From Epilithonimonas xixisoli (GTDB lineage Bacteria > Bacteroidota > Bacteroidia > Flavobacteriales > Weeksellaceae), in the NCBI RefSeq assembly GCF_004365655.1, contig NZ_SOEO01000003.1, positions 434,001 through 498,000 of the forward strand: a stretch of 64,000 nt of DNA. Reading direction: 5' to 3'. Below, piece by piece: positions 1 to 7,702 of the stretch (position 1 is its first letter; each line of letters opens with the position of its first letter). A program made the position numbers and the translations under genes. The notes under the pieces are model-generated. The model searched no databases, was not told the DNA's origin, and saw nothing but the letters and a program-made list of their open reading frames with translations.

Positions 1-1
1 A

Positions 2-547
2 ACTCAAGCCTTGGAAGATGCATTTGAGCCTGGCGATATCAGAAAAGAATTCACTATTTTGAGAGAGGGTGAAACCACTCTTGAAGGTGATTTGATCAAA
101 AAAGGAGATCCTCAAGCAGGGAATACTTGGAGTCAAAAAGTTTATGTTCCAACTTCATTAAACAATAATGCTTGTGGATATGGATCAATACAGAACTTAA
201 GAATTCTAAGATTTGCAGATATTCTTTTGATTAATGCAGAAGCTGCAAATGAGTTAGGAAATACTGGTGTTGCAATTACAAACATTAATAAAGTAAGACT
301 GAGAGCGAATCTTGGAGAAACTCCTGCTACTTCTCAATCCGCTTTAAGATTAGCAATCTGGCAAGAGAGAAGAGTAGAATTGGCAATGGAAATGGACAGA
401 TTCCCGGATCTTGTAAGAACTGGTCAGGCTGAAACTTTCTTAGGGCCATTAGGATTCCAGAAAGGAAAAAATGAGCTATTCCCGATTCCATTGAATGCTA
501 TTATTTCAAGTAATAACATTCTTACACAAAACCCTGGTTATAACTAA
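2..547 (+). CDS. SusD/RagB family outer-membrane glycan-binding lipoprotein (5' truncated)
   Basis: This is the C-terminal part (about 180 residues) of a SusD/RagB protein, open to the left edge of the window. The frame is open from base 2, so the first TTG at base 11 is not the true start. The C-terminal SusD features are visible: a helix with ILRFADILLINAEAANEL, then an IWQERRVELAMEMDRFPDLVRTG block, then ELFPIPLNAI and a final QNPGYN, which is how most family members end. SusD proteins sit on the cell surface, cap the SusC TonB-dependent channel and capture oligosaccharides. The susC partner is expected just upstream, outside the window. The next genes encode glycan-degrading enzymes, so this is the binding part of a polysaccharide utilisation locus. 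The family call is secure; the substrate is inferred from the neighbours. Confidence 0.93.
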   Translation, partial: TQALEDAFEPGDIRKEFTILREGETTLEGDLIKKGDPQAGNTWSQKVYVPTSLNNNACGYGSIQNLRILRFADILLINAEAANELGNTGVAITNINKVRLRANLGETPATSQSALRLAIWQERRVELAMEMDRFPDLVRTGQAETFLGPLGFQKGKNELFPIPLNAIISSNNILTQNPGYN

Positions 548-571
548 CAGTTTTTATAACTCAGAATACTA

Positions 572-601
572 AGAGGAGAGTTTTTATTCTCCTCTTTTTT
601 T
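572..601 (+). terminator. Rho-independent terminator after susD
   Basis: The arms AGAGGAGA and TCTCCTCT form an 8-bp stem followed by a T run, 25 bases after the susD stop codon. It would end or attenuate the susCD transcript before the glucanase gene, a common arrangement that keeps surface-protein mRNA more abundant than the enzyme mRNA. Confidence 0.8.
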
Positions 602-625
602 ATAAATTAATTATAATATAAAATT

Positions 626-2014
626 ATGAAAAGTATATTATCATTATCAATCATTTCATTATCAGTATTGTTATCTTGCAAAAATTCTCAAGTTTCAAGT
701 TCAAGTACTGATAACAAAACAATTTCAAAAAACCTCTCAGACAATCAATTGATGGACAAAGTTCAAAGCGATGCCCTCAAGTATTTCTGGGATTTTGCAG
801 AACCAAATTCTCTCTTGGGAAGAGAACGCTACCACGAGGACAATATTTATCCGGATAATGACAAACACGTAGTCACCACCGGAGGATCAGGTTTCGGATT
901 GATGACGCTTTTGGTAGGAATCGATAGAAAATTCATTCCAAGAAAAGAAGCCGTAAAAAGATTGACTCACATCGCAGATTTTCTAGATAAGGCAGAACGT
1001 TTCCACGGTGCTTGGCCACATTGGATCAATGGCGAAACAGGAAAAATGACGCCGTTTGGAAAGAAAGACAATGGCGGAGATTTGGTGGAAACCGCATTTC
1101 TTGTTCAAGGGATTATTTGTGTTCGTGAATATTTCAAAGACGGAAACGAAGAAGAAAAAGCACTCGCTGCGAAAATGGACAAACTCTGGAAAGGCGTGGA
1201 GTGGAACTGGTACACAAAAGGTGGCGAGAAAGTCCTCTATTGGCATTGGTCGCCAAGTTACGGCTGGGAAATGAACTTTCCGCTCGAAGGTTACAACGAG
1301 TGTCTGATCACTTACGTTTTAGCCGCTGCATCACCAGACTATTCCATCGATTCCGAAACTTACAACAAAGGTTGGTCACGCAACGGAACCTACACAACAG
1401 ACAGAACAAAATACGGTTTACCGCTTTACGTCAAACACAATTACGCAGAAGAATTCGGTGGCCCATTATTCTGGTCTCAATACTCGTATTTAGGCTTGGA
1501 TCCAAGAGGATTGTCAGATCAATACGTAAAAAGCTACTGGGATTTGAACCGAAATCACGTCTTAATTGATTACAAATATTGCGTCGAAAACCCGCTCAAT
1601 TACAAAGGTTACTCCGAGAAATATTGGGGATTGACGGCAGGTTACACCAGAAACAAAGACGGTTCTGTAGGTTACGCCGCTCACCAACCAATGAAAGAAG
1701 ATTTGGGTGTCATTACGCCAACCGCTGCGCTCAGCTCGATGCCTTACACGCCAAAAGAATCTATGGATTTTCTAAGGTTTTTATACGAAGAAAAACCAAA
1801 TTTCATAGGAAAAGCTGGACCTTACGACGCAACTTCAATTCATTTTAATGACTGGACAACGCCTCGTTATCTCGCTATAGATCAGGGAACTATCGCCCCA
1901 ATGATCGAGAATTACCGCACAGGATTGCTCTGGAATCTCTTTATGAATGCCCCAGAAATCCGAAACGGACTCAAAAAAATCGGTTTTAAGTCCGCAGAAC
2001 ATAAGATTGACTAA
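626..2014 (+). CDS. GH144-like endo-beta-1,2-glucanase lipoprotein (glycoamylase family, PF10091)
   Basis: A 462-aa protein with a lipoprotein signal (hydrophobic run, then LLSC at residues 15-18), so it is probably anchored in the outer membrane. The body matches the family named 'glycoamylase' (PF10091), which contains GH144 endo-beta-1,2-glucanases. The acidic cluster DNGGDLVE gives D148, D152 and E155, and E225 lies in GYNECLITY. The spacing (4, 3 and 70 residues) agrees with the catalytic-site acids I recall for the Chitinophaga enzyme CpSGL (D135, D139, E142, E211; spacing 4, 3, 69). That agreement is the main reason to prefer endo-beta-1,2-glucanase over glucoamylase. It is flanked by SusD and a GH3 beta-glucosidase, as in the Bacteroides beta-1,2-glucan locus. 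The frame is intact and the length is normal for the family. Confidence 0.85.
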   Translation: MKSILSLSIISLSVLLSCKNSQVSSSSTDNKTISKNLSDNQLMDKVQSDALKYFWDFAEPNSLLGRERYHEDNIYPDNDKHVVTTGGSGFGLMTLLVGIDRKFIPRKEAVKRLTHIADFLDKAERFHGAWPHWINGETGKMTPFGKKDNGGDLVETAFLVQGIICVREYFKDGNEEEKALAAKMDKLWKGVEWNWYTKGGEKVLYWHWSPSYGWEMNFPLEGYNECLITYVLAAASPDYSIDSETYNKGWSRNGTYTTDRTKYGLPLYVKHNYAEEFGGPLFWSQYSYLGLDPRGLSDQYVKSYWDLNRNHVLIDYKYCVENPLNYKGYSEKYWGLTAGYTRNKDGSVGYAAHQPMKEDLGVITPTAALSSMPYTPKESMDFLRFLYEEKPNFIGKAGPYDATSIHFNDWTTPRYLAIDQGTIAPMIENYRTGLLWNLFMNAPEIRNGLKKIGFKSAEHKID

Positions 2015-2078
2015 CCAAAAAGTACTATCTTTAAACACGAATATTTAATGTATCTTTTTGAGACATTGAATAGTTTTT

Positions 2079-2184
2079 AGGAGCTATTTCCCGCTTTTCG
2101 TTGCAATCTTTTTTGCATCACGATTTGCATAAAGTAGAACTTGAGCATACGCAAAAAAGGATTTCCACTGCAATCGGGGCTATG
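2079..2184. repeat. Dispersed intergenic repeat, family 2 (copy 1)
   Basis: The segment starts GAGCTATTTCCCGC, continues through a CTTTTTTGC / GCAAAAAAGG inverted pair and ends ATCGGGGCTATG. A second copy with the same landmarks is at 34605-34744. The long-range pairing suggests a large hairpin. No coding potential was found. Confidence 0.65.
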
Positions 2185-2238
2185 GGATTTGTAAATCAAT
2201 TGAAACATTTGTTAATAAGCGAGATATTTCACATAAGT

Positions 2239-2470
2239 CATAGTTCCGTAGGAAAGAAAAATTTGTAACATCGATTAGAAATTATAAGAAAAGCTCCAGC
2301 GGAACAAAACGTTTGTAATTAAAAAAATACATTAAGTTTAAAGCTCCGAAGGAGCGATACGTGTGTAGAAAAATAATGCTATTAAATAAAAGCTCCAGCG
2401 GAGCGACCTGTTTGTAGCGTTCAAAAATCATAGAAAGCGAAGCTCCGTAGGAGCGATATGTTTGTGTCAT
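2239..2470. repeat. Array of five ~50-bp units with palindromic core (REP-like family 1)
   Basis: Five cores start at 2243, 2293, 2343, 2392 and 2442, a spacing of 49-50 bases. Each is a 4-5 bp stem with a 3-base loop, such as GCTCC-agc-GGAGC, followed by a conserved flank resembling gacctgTTTGTAG. In the first unit the stem is changed to TTCC-gta-GGAA with pairing kept. It fills most of the 514-base gap before the esterase gene. A minus-strand ORF over it is an artefact of the repeat. Confidence 0.85.
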
Positions 2471-2528
2471 CTTTTAAAATTGTTAATTGAAACGCCTTTG
2501 CGAAACACAATTCGAAAAACGAAACAAA

Positions 2529-3233
2529 ATGAATTTAAAACAAAAATTTCTTCCGTTTTTATTTTTAGGAATCACATCTTTGGCAACCGCTCAGGAAATC
2601 AAATCTGAGTTCAACAAAGAAGTCAAAGTCCAGAAAAAAATGTCCTACATTTTGGATATGCCTCAAAACACAAAATCCAAAATTCCTTTGATCGTTTTCC
2701 TTCACGGTTCTGGCGAGAGAGGCAACGATCTGGAGATTGTGAAAAATCACAGCCCATTTACTTATAAGAATTTAATCAAAGAACCCGTTGCGATTTTAGC
2801 ACCTCAATGTCCAGCGAATACTTGGTGGGATACAGAAGCAGTTTATTTCCTCATCAAAGAAATCTCTGAAAAATATAAGATTGATAAGGACAGAATTTAC
2901 CTCACCGGATTATCGATGGGCGGTTGGGGAACTTTGAAATTAGCGGGCGAACATCCCGAAATGTTTGCTTCGGTTTCAGCCGTTTGTGCACCGACAGATC
3001 GCGCAATGTGGGCAAATATCCACAATTATAAAGATCTTAATATCAAATTATTCCACGGTGGAATGGACGATATTGTGCTTCCGGAAAATGCTTTTAACTT
3101 TTACCAAAAATTACATCCAGTAAATCCAAGAGCAGAACTCACGATTTTCCCAAATGACAATCATAATTCTTGGGATTCTACCTATTCGGATCCAAAGTTA
3201 TACGAATGGATGTTATCTTTGAAGAAAAATTAA
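2529..3233 (+). CDS. Secreted alpha/beta-hydrolase (carboxylesterase / prolyl-oligopeptidase-like)
   Basis: A serine hydrolase of about 234 residues with a signal peptide ending near LATAQE. I chose the ATG at 2529, because a start further upstream at a TTG (2487) would add 14 residues in front of the signal peptide. The oxyanion region is FLHGSGERGND. The nucleophile S129 lies in GLSMGGWGT (GxSxG), the acid is probably D180 in HGGMDDIVLP and the base H212 in NDNHNSWD. This is the compact 'phospholipase/carboxylesterase' type often found in Bacteroidota glycan loci, where it may remove acyl groups from the substrate or break down its esters. It lies 104 bases upstream of the GH3 gene and probably belongs to the same locus. 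The natural ester is not predictable. The catalytic triad is complete. Confidence 0.85.
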   Translation: MNLKQKFLPFLFLGITSLATAQEIKSEFNKEVKVQKKMSYILDMPQNTKSKIPLIVFLHGSGERGNDLEIVKNHSPFTYKNLIKEPVAILAPQCPANTWWDTEAVYFLIKEISEKYKIDKDRIYLTGLSMGGWGTLKLAGEHPEMFASVSAVCAPTDRAMWANIHNYKDLNIKLFHGGMDDIVLPENAFNFYQKLHPVNPRAELTIFPNDNHNSWDSTYSDPKLYEWMLSLKKN

Positions 3234-3337
3234 AATTAAAAAAAATTAAAAATATATAGAACTGAAATCACTCTTTTTGAAAATCTGAAAGTTTTTAAAA
3301 ATTGTGGTTTCAAAGACTTAAAAAATAAATTTTACTT

Positions 3338-5665
3338 ATGAAAAAGTTTGTAATCCTTGCTGCGTTAGCATTGTCGCCTTTTTTTATGGCGCAGGACATT
3401 GTATCCAAACCGGTTCAGTCTTTCCAATCTGCTCAATATCAATCCAAGAAAAAAGTTTTTGTTGACAACTTGATTTCCAAAATGACTTTGGATGAGAAAA
3501 TTGGTCAGCTCAATTTGCCTTCTTCAGGAGATTTTACAACTGGTACTGCACAAAGTTCGGATATTGGAAAAAAGATTGAGCAAGGCTTAGTTGGAGGTTT
3601 ATTTAACATCAAAGGTGTTGATAAGATTCGGGATGTACAGAAAGTAGCTGTTGAAAAAAGTCGTCTGAAGATTCCAATGATCTTCGGTATGGATGTGATC
3701 CACGGTTACGAAACAACGTTCCCGATTCCATTAGGGATTGCATCATCTTGGGATATGGATTTGATTCAAAGATCGGCTCAAATTGCCGCTCAAGAATCCA
3801 CCGCAGACGGAATCAACTGGACATTCTCACCAATGGTAGATGTTTCCAGAGATCCAAGATGGGGAAGGGTTTCCGAAGGTTCTGGTGAAGATCCGTACTT
3901 GGGAAGCCAGATCGCCAAAGCAATGGTTTATGGTTATCAAGGAAATGACTTGTCCAAGAAAAATACAATGTTGGCTTGCGTGAAACATTTCGCACTTTAT
4001 GGCGCTGGAGAAGCAGGTAGAGATTACAACACGGTTGATATGAGTCACGTTCAGATGTACAATATGTATTTCCCACCTTACAAAGCGGCCGTAGATGCTG
4101 GCGCAGGTTCTGTGATGGCTTCCTTCAATGAAGTGGACGGAATTCCTGCAACGGGAAACAAATGGCTGATGACAGACGTTCTTAGAAAACAATGGGACTT
4201 CAAAGGTTTTGTGGTAACGGATTACACTGGAATCAATGAAATGATCGACCACGGAATGGGAGATCTGAAACAAGTTTCCGCTTTGGCAATGAACGCCGGA
4301 ATCGATATGGATATGGTTGGAGAAGGATTTTTGAAAACTCTAAAACAATCCATCTCCGAAGGAAAAGTGACCGAACAGACTGTGACAGATGCTGCAAGAA
4401 GAATCCTCGAAGCTAAGTACGATCTTGGCCTTTTCGATGATCCTTACAAATATACAGATACGAAAAGAGCGCAGAAAGAAGTTTTCAGTCCGAAACATTT
4501 GGAGGCGGCAAAAACAATTGCTTCTCAATCGATGGTTTTGATGAAAAATGATAAACAAGTTCTTCCACTTAAGAAATCTGGAACTGTTGCAGTAATCGGT
4601 CCGTTGGGAGACAACGCAATGAATATGACCGGAACTTGGAGTGTTGCAGCAAAACACGCTAACTCTATTTCTTTGTTAAGAGGTTTGAAGGAAACCGTTG
4701 GGAAAGACGTTAATTTCATTTTTGCAAAAGGAAGCAACGTTTACGAAGATGCTAAAATGGAAGAAAAAGTGGCGATGTTTGGCAAGGATACAGGAAGAGA
4801 CAGTCGTCCTGCAGAAGACATCAGAAAAGAAGCTTTGGCAATTGCAAATCAAGCGGATGTGATTGTTTTGGCAATGGGAGAAAGTGCTGAGATGAGCGGT
4901 GAATCCAGCTCCAGAACAGACATCGGAATTCCTGAGACTCAAAAAGAATTGTTGAGAGAACTGAAAAAAACTGGAAAACCAATCGTCATTGTTTTGTTCA
5001 CAGGTCGTCCATTGGTTTTGACGGAAGAATCTCAATTGGCAGATGCAATCCTGAATGTTTGGTTCCCAGGAAGTATGGCTGGTTACGCAATTTCAGACGT
5101 TCTTTACGGAAAAGTAAATCCATCAGCGAAGTTGCCAATGACGTTCCCAAGAAGCGTAGGACAAGTGCCACTTTATTACAATTCGAAAAATACAGGTCGT
5201 CCATTAAGCCAAGAAAATACAGACAAATGTACATTTGAAAAGTTCCGTTCCAACTATTTGGATGAGTGCAATACGCCACTTTATCCGTTCGGATTTGGAT
5301 TGAGTTATACTAAATTTGGCTATTCAGATGTTTCTGTCAGCAATGCGAAACCAGTTGGAAATACACCGATTGAAGCTTCTGTAACATTGACGAACAATGG
5401 AAAATATGAAGGTGCAGAAATCGTTCAGCTTTACATCAGAGATTTGGTTGGAAGCAACACGAGACCTGTAAAAGAACTGAAAGGTTTCCAAAAAGTTTAC
5501 CTGAAAGCAGGCGAAAGCAAAAAAGTGACTTTCAAGATTTCTCCAGAAGATTTGAAATTCTTCAACAACCAATTGAAATACGATTGGGAAGCCGGAGATT
5601 TCGATATTATGATCGGAACCAGCTCCAGCGAAGTGAAAACGACGAGAGTGAATTGGAGTAAATAA
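3338..5665 (+). CDS. bglX: GH3 family beta-glucosidase, periplasmic
   Basis: A 775-aa protein with a Sec signal peptide (residues 1-19, ending FMAQD). It has the three usual GH3 parts: an N-terminal TIM barrel (about 40-370), an alpha/beta sandwich (about 400-640) and a C-terminal fibronectin-like domain (about 680-765). The nucleophile is D295 in VVTDYTGIN. A likely acid/base is E522 in MSGESSSRTD. The barrel also shows FGMDVIHGYETTFPIPLG and the substrate-binding KHFALYGAGEAGRDYN. It cleaves glucose from the non-reducing end of beta-gluco-oligosaccharides in the periplasm. Next to a GH144-like enzyme it probably acts on sophoro-oligosaccharides (beta-1,2), as BT_3567 does in Bacteroides. 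Linkage preference cannot be read from the sequence alone. Length and architecture match BglX. Confidence 0.93.
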   Translation: MKKFVILAALALSPFFMAQDIVSKPVQSFQSAQYQSKKKVFVDNLISKMTLDEKIGQLNLPSSGDFTTGTAQSSDIGKKIEQGLVGGLFNIKGVDKIRDVQKVAVEKSRLKIPMIFGMDVIHGYETTFPIPLGIASSWDMDLIQRSAQIAAQESTADGINWTFSPMVDVSRDPRWGRVSEGSGEDPYLGSQIAKAMVYGYQGNDLSKKNTMLACVKHFALYGAGEAGRDYNTVDMSHVQMYNMYFPPYKAAVDAGAGSVMASFNEVDGIPATGNKWLMTDVLRKQWDFKGFVVTDYTGINEMIDHGMGDLKQVSALAMNAGIDMDMVGEGFLKTLKQSISEGKVTEQTVTDAARRILEAKYDLGLFDDPYKYTDTKRAQKEVFSPKHLEAAKTIASQSMVLMKNDKQVLPLKKSGTVAVIGPLGDNAMNMTGTWSVAAKHANSISLLRGLKETVGKDVNFIFAKGSNVYEDAKMEEKVAMFGKDTGRDSRPAEDIRKEALAIANQADVIVLAMGESAEMSGESSSRTDIGIPETQKELLRELKKTGKPIVIVLFTGRPLVLTEESQLADAILNVWFPGSMAGYAISDVLYGKVNPSAKLPMTFPRSVGQVPLYYNSKNTGRPLSQENTDKCTFEKFRSNYLDECNTPLYPFGFGLSYTKFGYSDVSVSNAKPVGNTPIEASVTLTNNGKYEGAEIVQLYIRDLVGSNTRPVKELKGFQKVYLKAGESKKVTFKISPEDLKFFNNQLKYDWEAGDFDIMIGTSSSEVKTTRVNWSK

Positions 5666-5761
5666 TTAGTTGATGGTATTTGGTTGTCGGTTGATGGGTT
5701 TATTCAAAATCTTAAAAAAAATGACCAATTCATAGACTTTCGCTAGAATCATAAATAATAT

Positions 5762-5789
5762 AAACGGGCTATTTAAGCCCGTTTTTTAA
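5762..5789 (+). terminator. Rho-independent terminator after the glucan locus
   Basis: The arms AAACGGGCT and AGCCCGTTT (loop attta) are followed by further T residues, about 100 bases after the bglX stop. Confidence 0.8.
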
Positions 5790-5799
5790 TTCTAAAATA

Positions 5800-5938
5800 G
5801 AAAGCCACAGCGTGGCGACCTGTTGGTAGAAAAAAATAGCACAAGGAAATTAAAGCTCCAGAGGAGCGGACTGTTTGTAGAAAAAAAACGCAAGTCAAGC
5901 AGAGCTCCGTAGGAGCGACATATTTGTGTTTACATAAT
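5800..5938. repeat. REP-like family 1 array, three units
   Basis: Cores at 5804 (GCCAC-agc-GTGGC), 5855 (GCTCC-aga-GGAGC) and 5904 (GCTCC-gta-GGAGC) are spaced 51 and 49 bases. The flanks resemble gacctgttggTAGaaaa. The first unit uses a different stem with full pairing kept. Confidence 0.85.
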
Positions 5939-5980
5939 GGAATTTTATTAATATCAATCAGTTCTAAAATTTTACCATAA

Positions 5981-6014
5981 AAAAGCCTTTCAAAATTAAT
6001 TTCTAAAAGGCTTT
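5981..6014. terminator. Bidirectional terminator downstream of the sugar dehydrogenase
   Basis: AAAAGCCTTT pairs with AAAGGCTTTT across a 14-base loop, with A and T runs on either side. It lies about 100 bases downstream of the stop of the minus-strand dehydrogenase gene and would terminate it. Confidence 0.7.
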
Positions 6015-6053
6015 TTATTTTGTTTGTCTGATATTCTACAAGACTCCAACGAT

Positions 6054-6109
6054 TGTCAGTCTTAGGCTCTCGAAGACTTCAAAACTGTCAGTCTGAGGCT
6101 CTCGAAGAC
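6054..6109. repeat. Two copies of a 24-bp dispersed repeat (family 3)
   Basis: Near-identical copies at 6054-6077 and 6086-6109 start TGTCAGTCT and end CTCTCGAAGAC. Further copies are at 21165-21188, 31892-31915 and 32869-32892. Confidence 0.75.
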
Positions 6110-6116
6110 CATTAAT

Positions 6117-7478
6117 CTAATATTCCTTAAGTATCTTCTGGCTCATTATTTTAACATCATCTTTTTTAAGAACCAAAATATATTCTCCAGGCGTCAAAAG
6201 TGAGATGTCAACACTTTTGTCGTTTTCTGCAACATTACTTTCTGAGATTGTTCTTCCAGCCAAATCTAAAATTTCGGCTCTCACATTTTTCTCGTTAAGG
6301 TTTTTGATGTAAAGCACATTTTTGGCCGGAAGTGGCGCAACCAAAATCTTAGTTGTAGGAATGTCGTTCACCGACAAGTTGCTGGATTTTACTTTGAATA
6401 TCTTACCATTGCTCGCCCCAACATAAAGTTGTTTTTGATTGTCTTCTCCAAAGGTTGTGAAACTATTTCCACTAAAAGCAGATGACCAAGTGATGCTGGT
6501 ATTATCCAAAATTCCGATTTGCTGAGAACAGAAATCTGCAAAAATATACTTTCCAACCAGATCAGGATAAAGATTTCCTCTGTAAACATAACCGCCAGTA
6601 ATCGAACATTTTCCACCAGAATGGTCATAATCTACGACTGGAAAAGTCATTGTAGAAGCATTGGCGCAACCAGCAATGTTGTATTCATTATTTCCTTCAT
6701 AGCATCTCCAACCGTAATTCACGGCGGGCGTGGTTGCAGGAACTCTGTTGATTTCTTCGATCAAATTTTGTCCCACATCCGCAATCCAAATATTGTTCGT
6801 TGTTCTGTCAAAAGAAAATTTCCAGCCGTTTCTTAGTCCATAAGACCAGATTTCGTCTGCGCCATCTACGCCTACAAAAGGATTGTCAGTTGGAACATTG
6901 TATGGATTATTAGTGTTGACATCAATTCTCAAAAGCTTTCCTAAAAGCGAATTTCTGTTTTGTCCATTATTATCTGGATCGCCACCGCCACCGCCATCTC
7001 CGGTTGAGATATAAAGATAACCGTCCGCTCCAAAATGAATACTTCCGCCATTATGATTGGTTTCAGATTTAGGAATCGACATCATTACTTTTTCAGTTGA
7101 AGGATCAGCAATATTTGGATTTGTAGAATTGGCTGTAAATCTTGAAACCGTAATCGTTCGGCCAGCTCGGTTGTAATAAACGTAGAAATAACGATTGGTT
7201 GCAAAGTCCGGATGAAAGGCCAAACCAAGCAATCCCATTTCGCCATTGTAATTGACTCTATCTGTAATGTTTAGGAAATCGGTTGTTTCAAAAGTGCCGT
7301 TGGTGTTCAAAATTCTAATCGTTCCGGTTTGCTGAACTACGAAAAGTCGGTTGTCATTGGTTGGAGAAGCGATGATTTCCACAGGATTGGTAGCCGTTGC
7401 AAATTCTTCCAAAATGATTTGTTGTGAGTATATTTCCGTTGCAAATGCGCAAGAGATAATGAGTATTAATTTTCGCAT
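6117..7478 (-). CDS. PQQ-dependent sugar dehydrogenase-like beta-propeller protein with T9SS sorting domain
   Basis: A 453-aa secreted protein with a signal peptide at residues 1-18 (ending EIYSQQ). The core (about 22-370) matches the soluble glucose/sorbosone dehydrogenase family (PF07995). Visible motifs are RLFVVQQTGTIRI, GLLGLAFHPDF, HNGGSIHFGADGYLYISTGDGGGGGDPDNN, IWSYGLRNGWKFSFD and IADVGQNLIEEINR. These blade motifs carry the calcium and PQQ ligands in characterised members. Residues about 375-453 form a type A T9SS sorting domain (a SVNDIPTTKILVAPLP linker, then a beta-rich module ending IMSQKILKEY), so the protein should be exported by Sec and then moved to the surface or outside by T9SS. 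The substrate is unknown; many flavobacterial members have no tested activity. It is transcribed alone, convergent with the glucan locus. Confidence 0.88.
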   Translation of the reverse strand: MRKLILIISCAFATEIYSQQIILEEFATATNPVEIIASPTNDNRLFVVQQTGTIRILNTNGTFETTDFLNITDRVNYNGEMGLLGLAFHPDFATNRYFYVYYNRAGRTITVSRFTANSTNPNIADPSTEKVMMSIPKSETNHNGGSIHFGADGYLYISTGDGGGGGDPDNNGQNRNSLLGKLLRIDVNTNNPYNVPTDNPFVGVDGADEIWSYGLRNGWKFSFDRTTNNIWIADVGQNLIEEINRVPATTPAVNYGWRCYEGNNEYNIAGCANASTMTFPVVDYDHSGGKCSITGGYVYRGNLYPDLVGKYIFADFCSQQIGILDNTSITWSSAFSGNSFTTFGEDNQKQLYVGASNGKIFKVKSSNLSVNDIPTTKILVAPLPAKNVLYIKNLNEKNVRAEILDLAGRTISESNVAENDKSVDISLLTPGEYILVLKKDDVKIMSQKILKEY

Positions 7479-7665
7479 AACTTATTATTTTTGAGATTAT
7501 TAATAAAGTTACCAAATTTCATACCTTACCAATTCATAATTATTTAATTAATAACAAAACCTAATTTTTAACTTGATTTTTGAACGAAAAGTTGGAATTA
7601 TTTTCATTATCAAAACTATAATGCACTTTTCTCATTTTCAAATTCTTATTTCCGCTATAAATCAT

Positions 7666-7673
7666 TATATTTG
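7666..7673 (+). promoter_or_regulatory. -7 box (TATATTTG) of the secDF promoter
   Basis: An exact TAnnTTTG match, 29 bases upstream of the secDF start codon, giving a short leader. I saw no equally clear -33 element. Confidence 0.6.
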
Positions 7674-7702
7674 CCGACTTAATTTATATATATCGTAAGA
7701 AA

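Noticed and set aside
983-1848. Several overlapping ORFs inside the GH144-like gene
   Set aside because: Shadow frames of a long gene with intact motifs; they have no signal peptides, promoters or recognisable domains.
626-2014. Starch-degrading glucoamylase
   Set aside because: The Pfam name suggests this, but the acidic residue spacing and neighbours fit GH144 endo-beta-1,2-glucanase better.
2282-2470. Minus-strand ORF of 62 codons with repeated 'YRSYGA/YKQVAPLEL' phrases
   Set aside because: It is the translation of the REP-like array; the phrase repeats every ~50 bases because the DNA does. No start context or homology expected.
2239-2470. CRISPR-like array (five repeats, ~20-base spacers)
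   Set aside because: The cores vary in sequence with compensatory changes, spacers are AT-rich and not unique-looking, only a few units occur, and there are no cas genes. It is a REP-like repeat.
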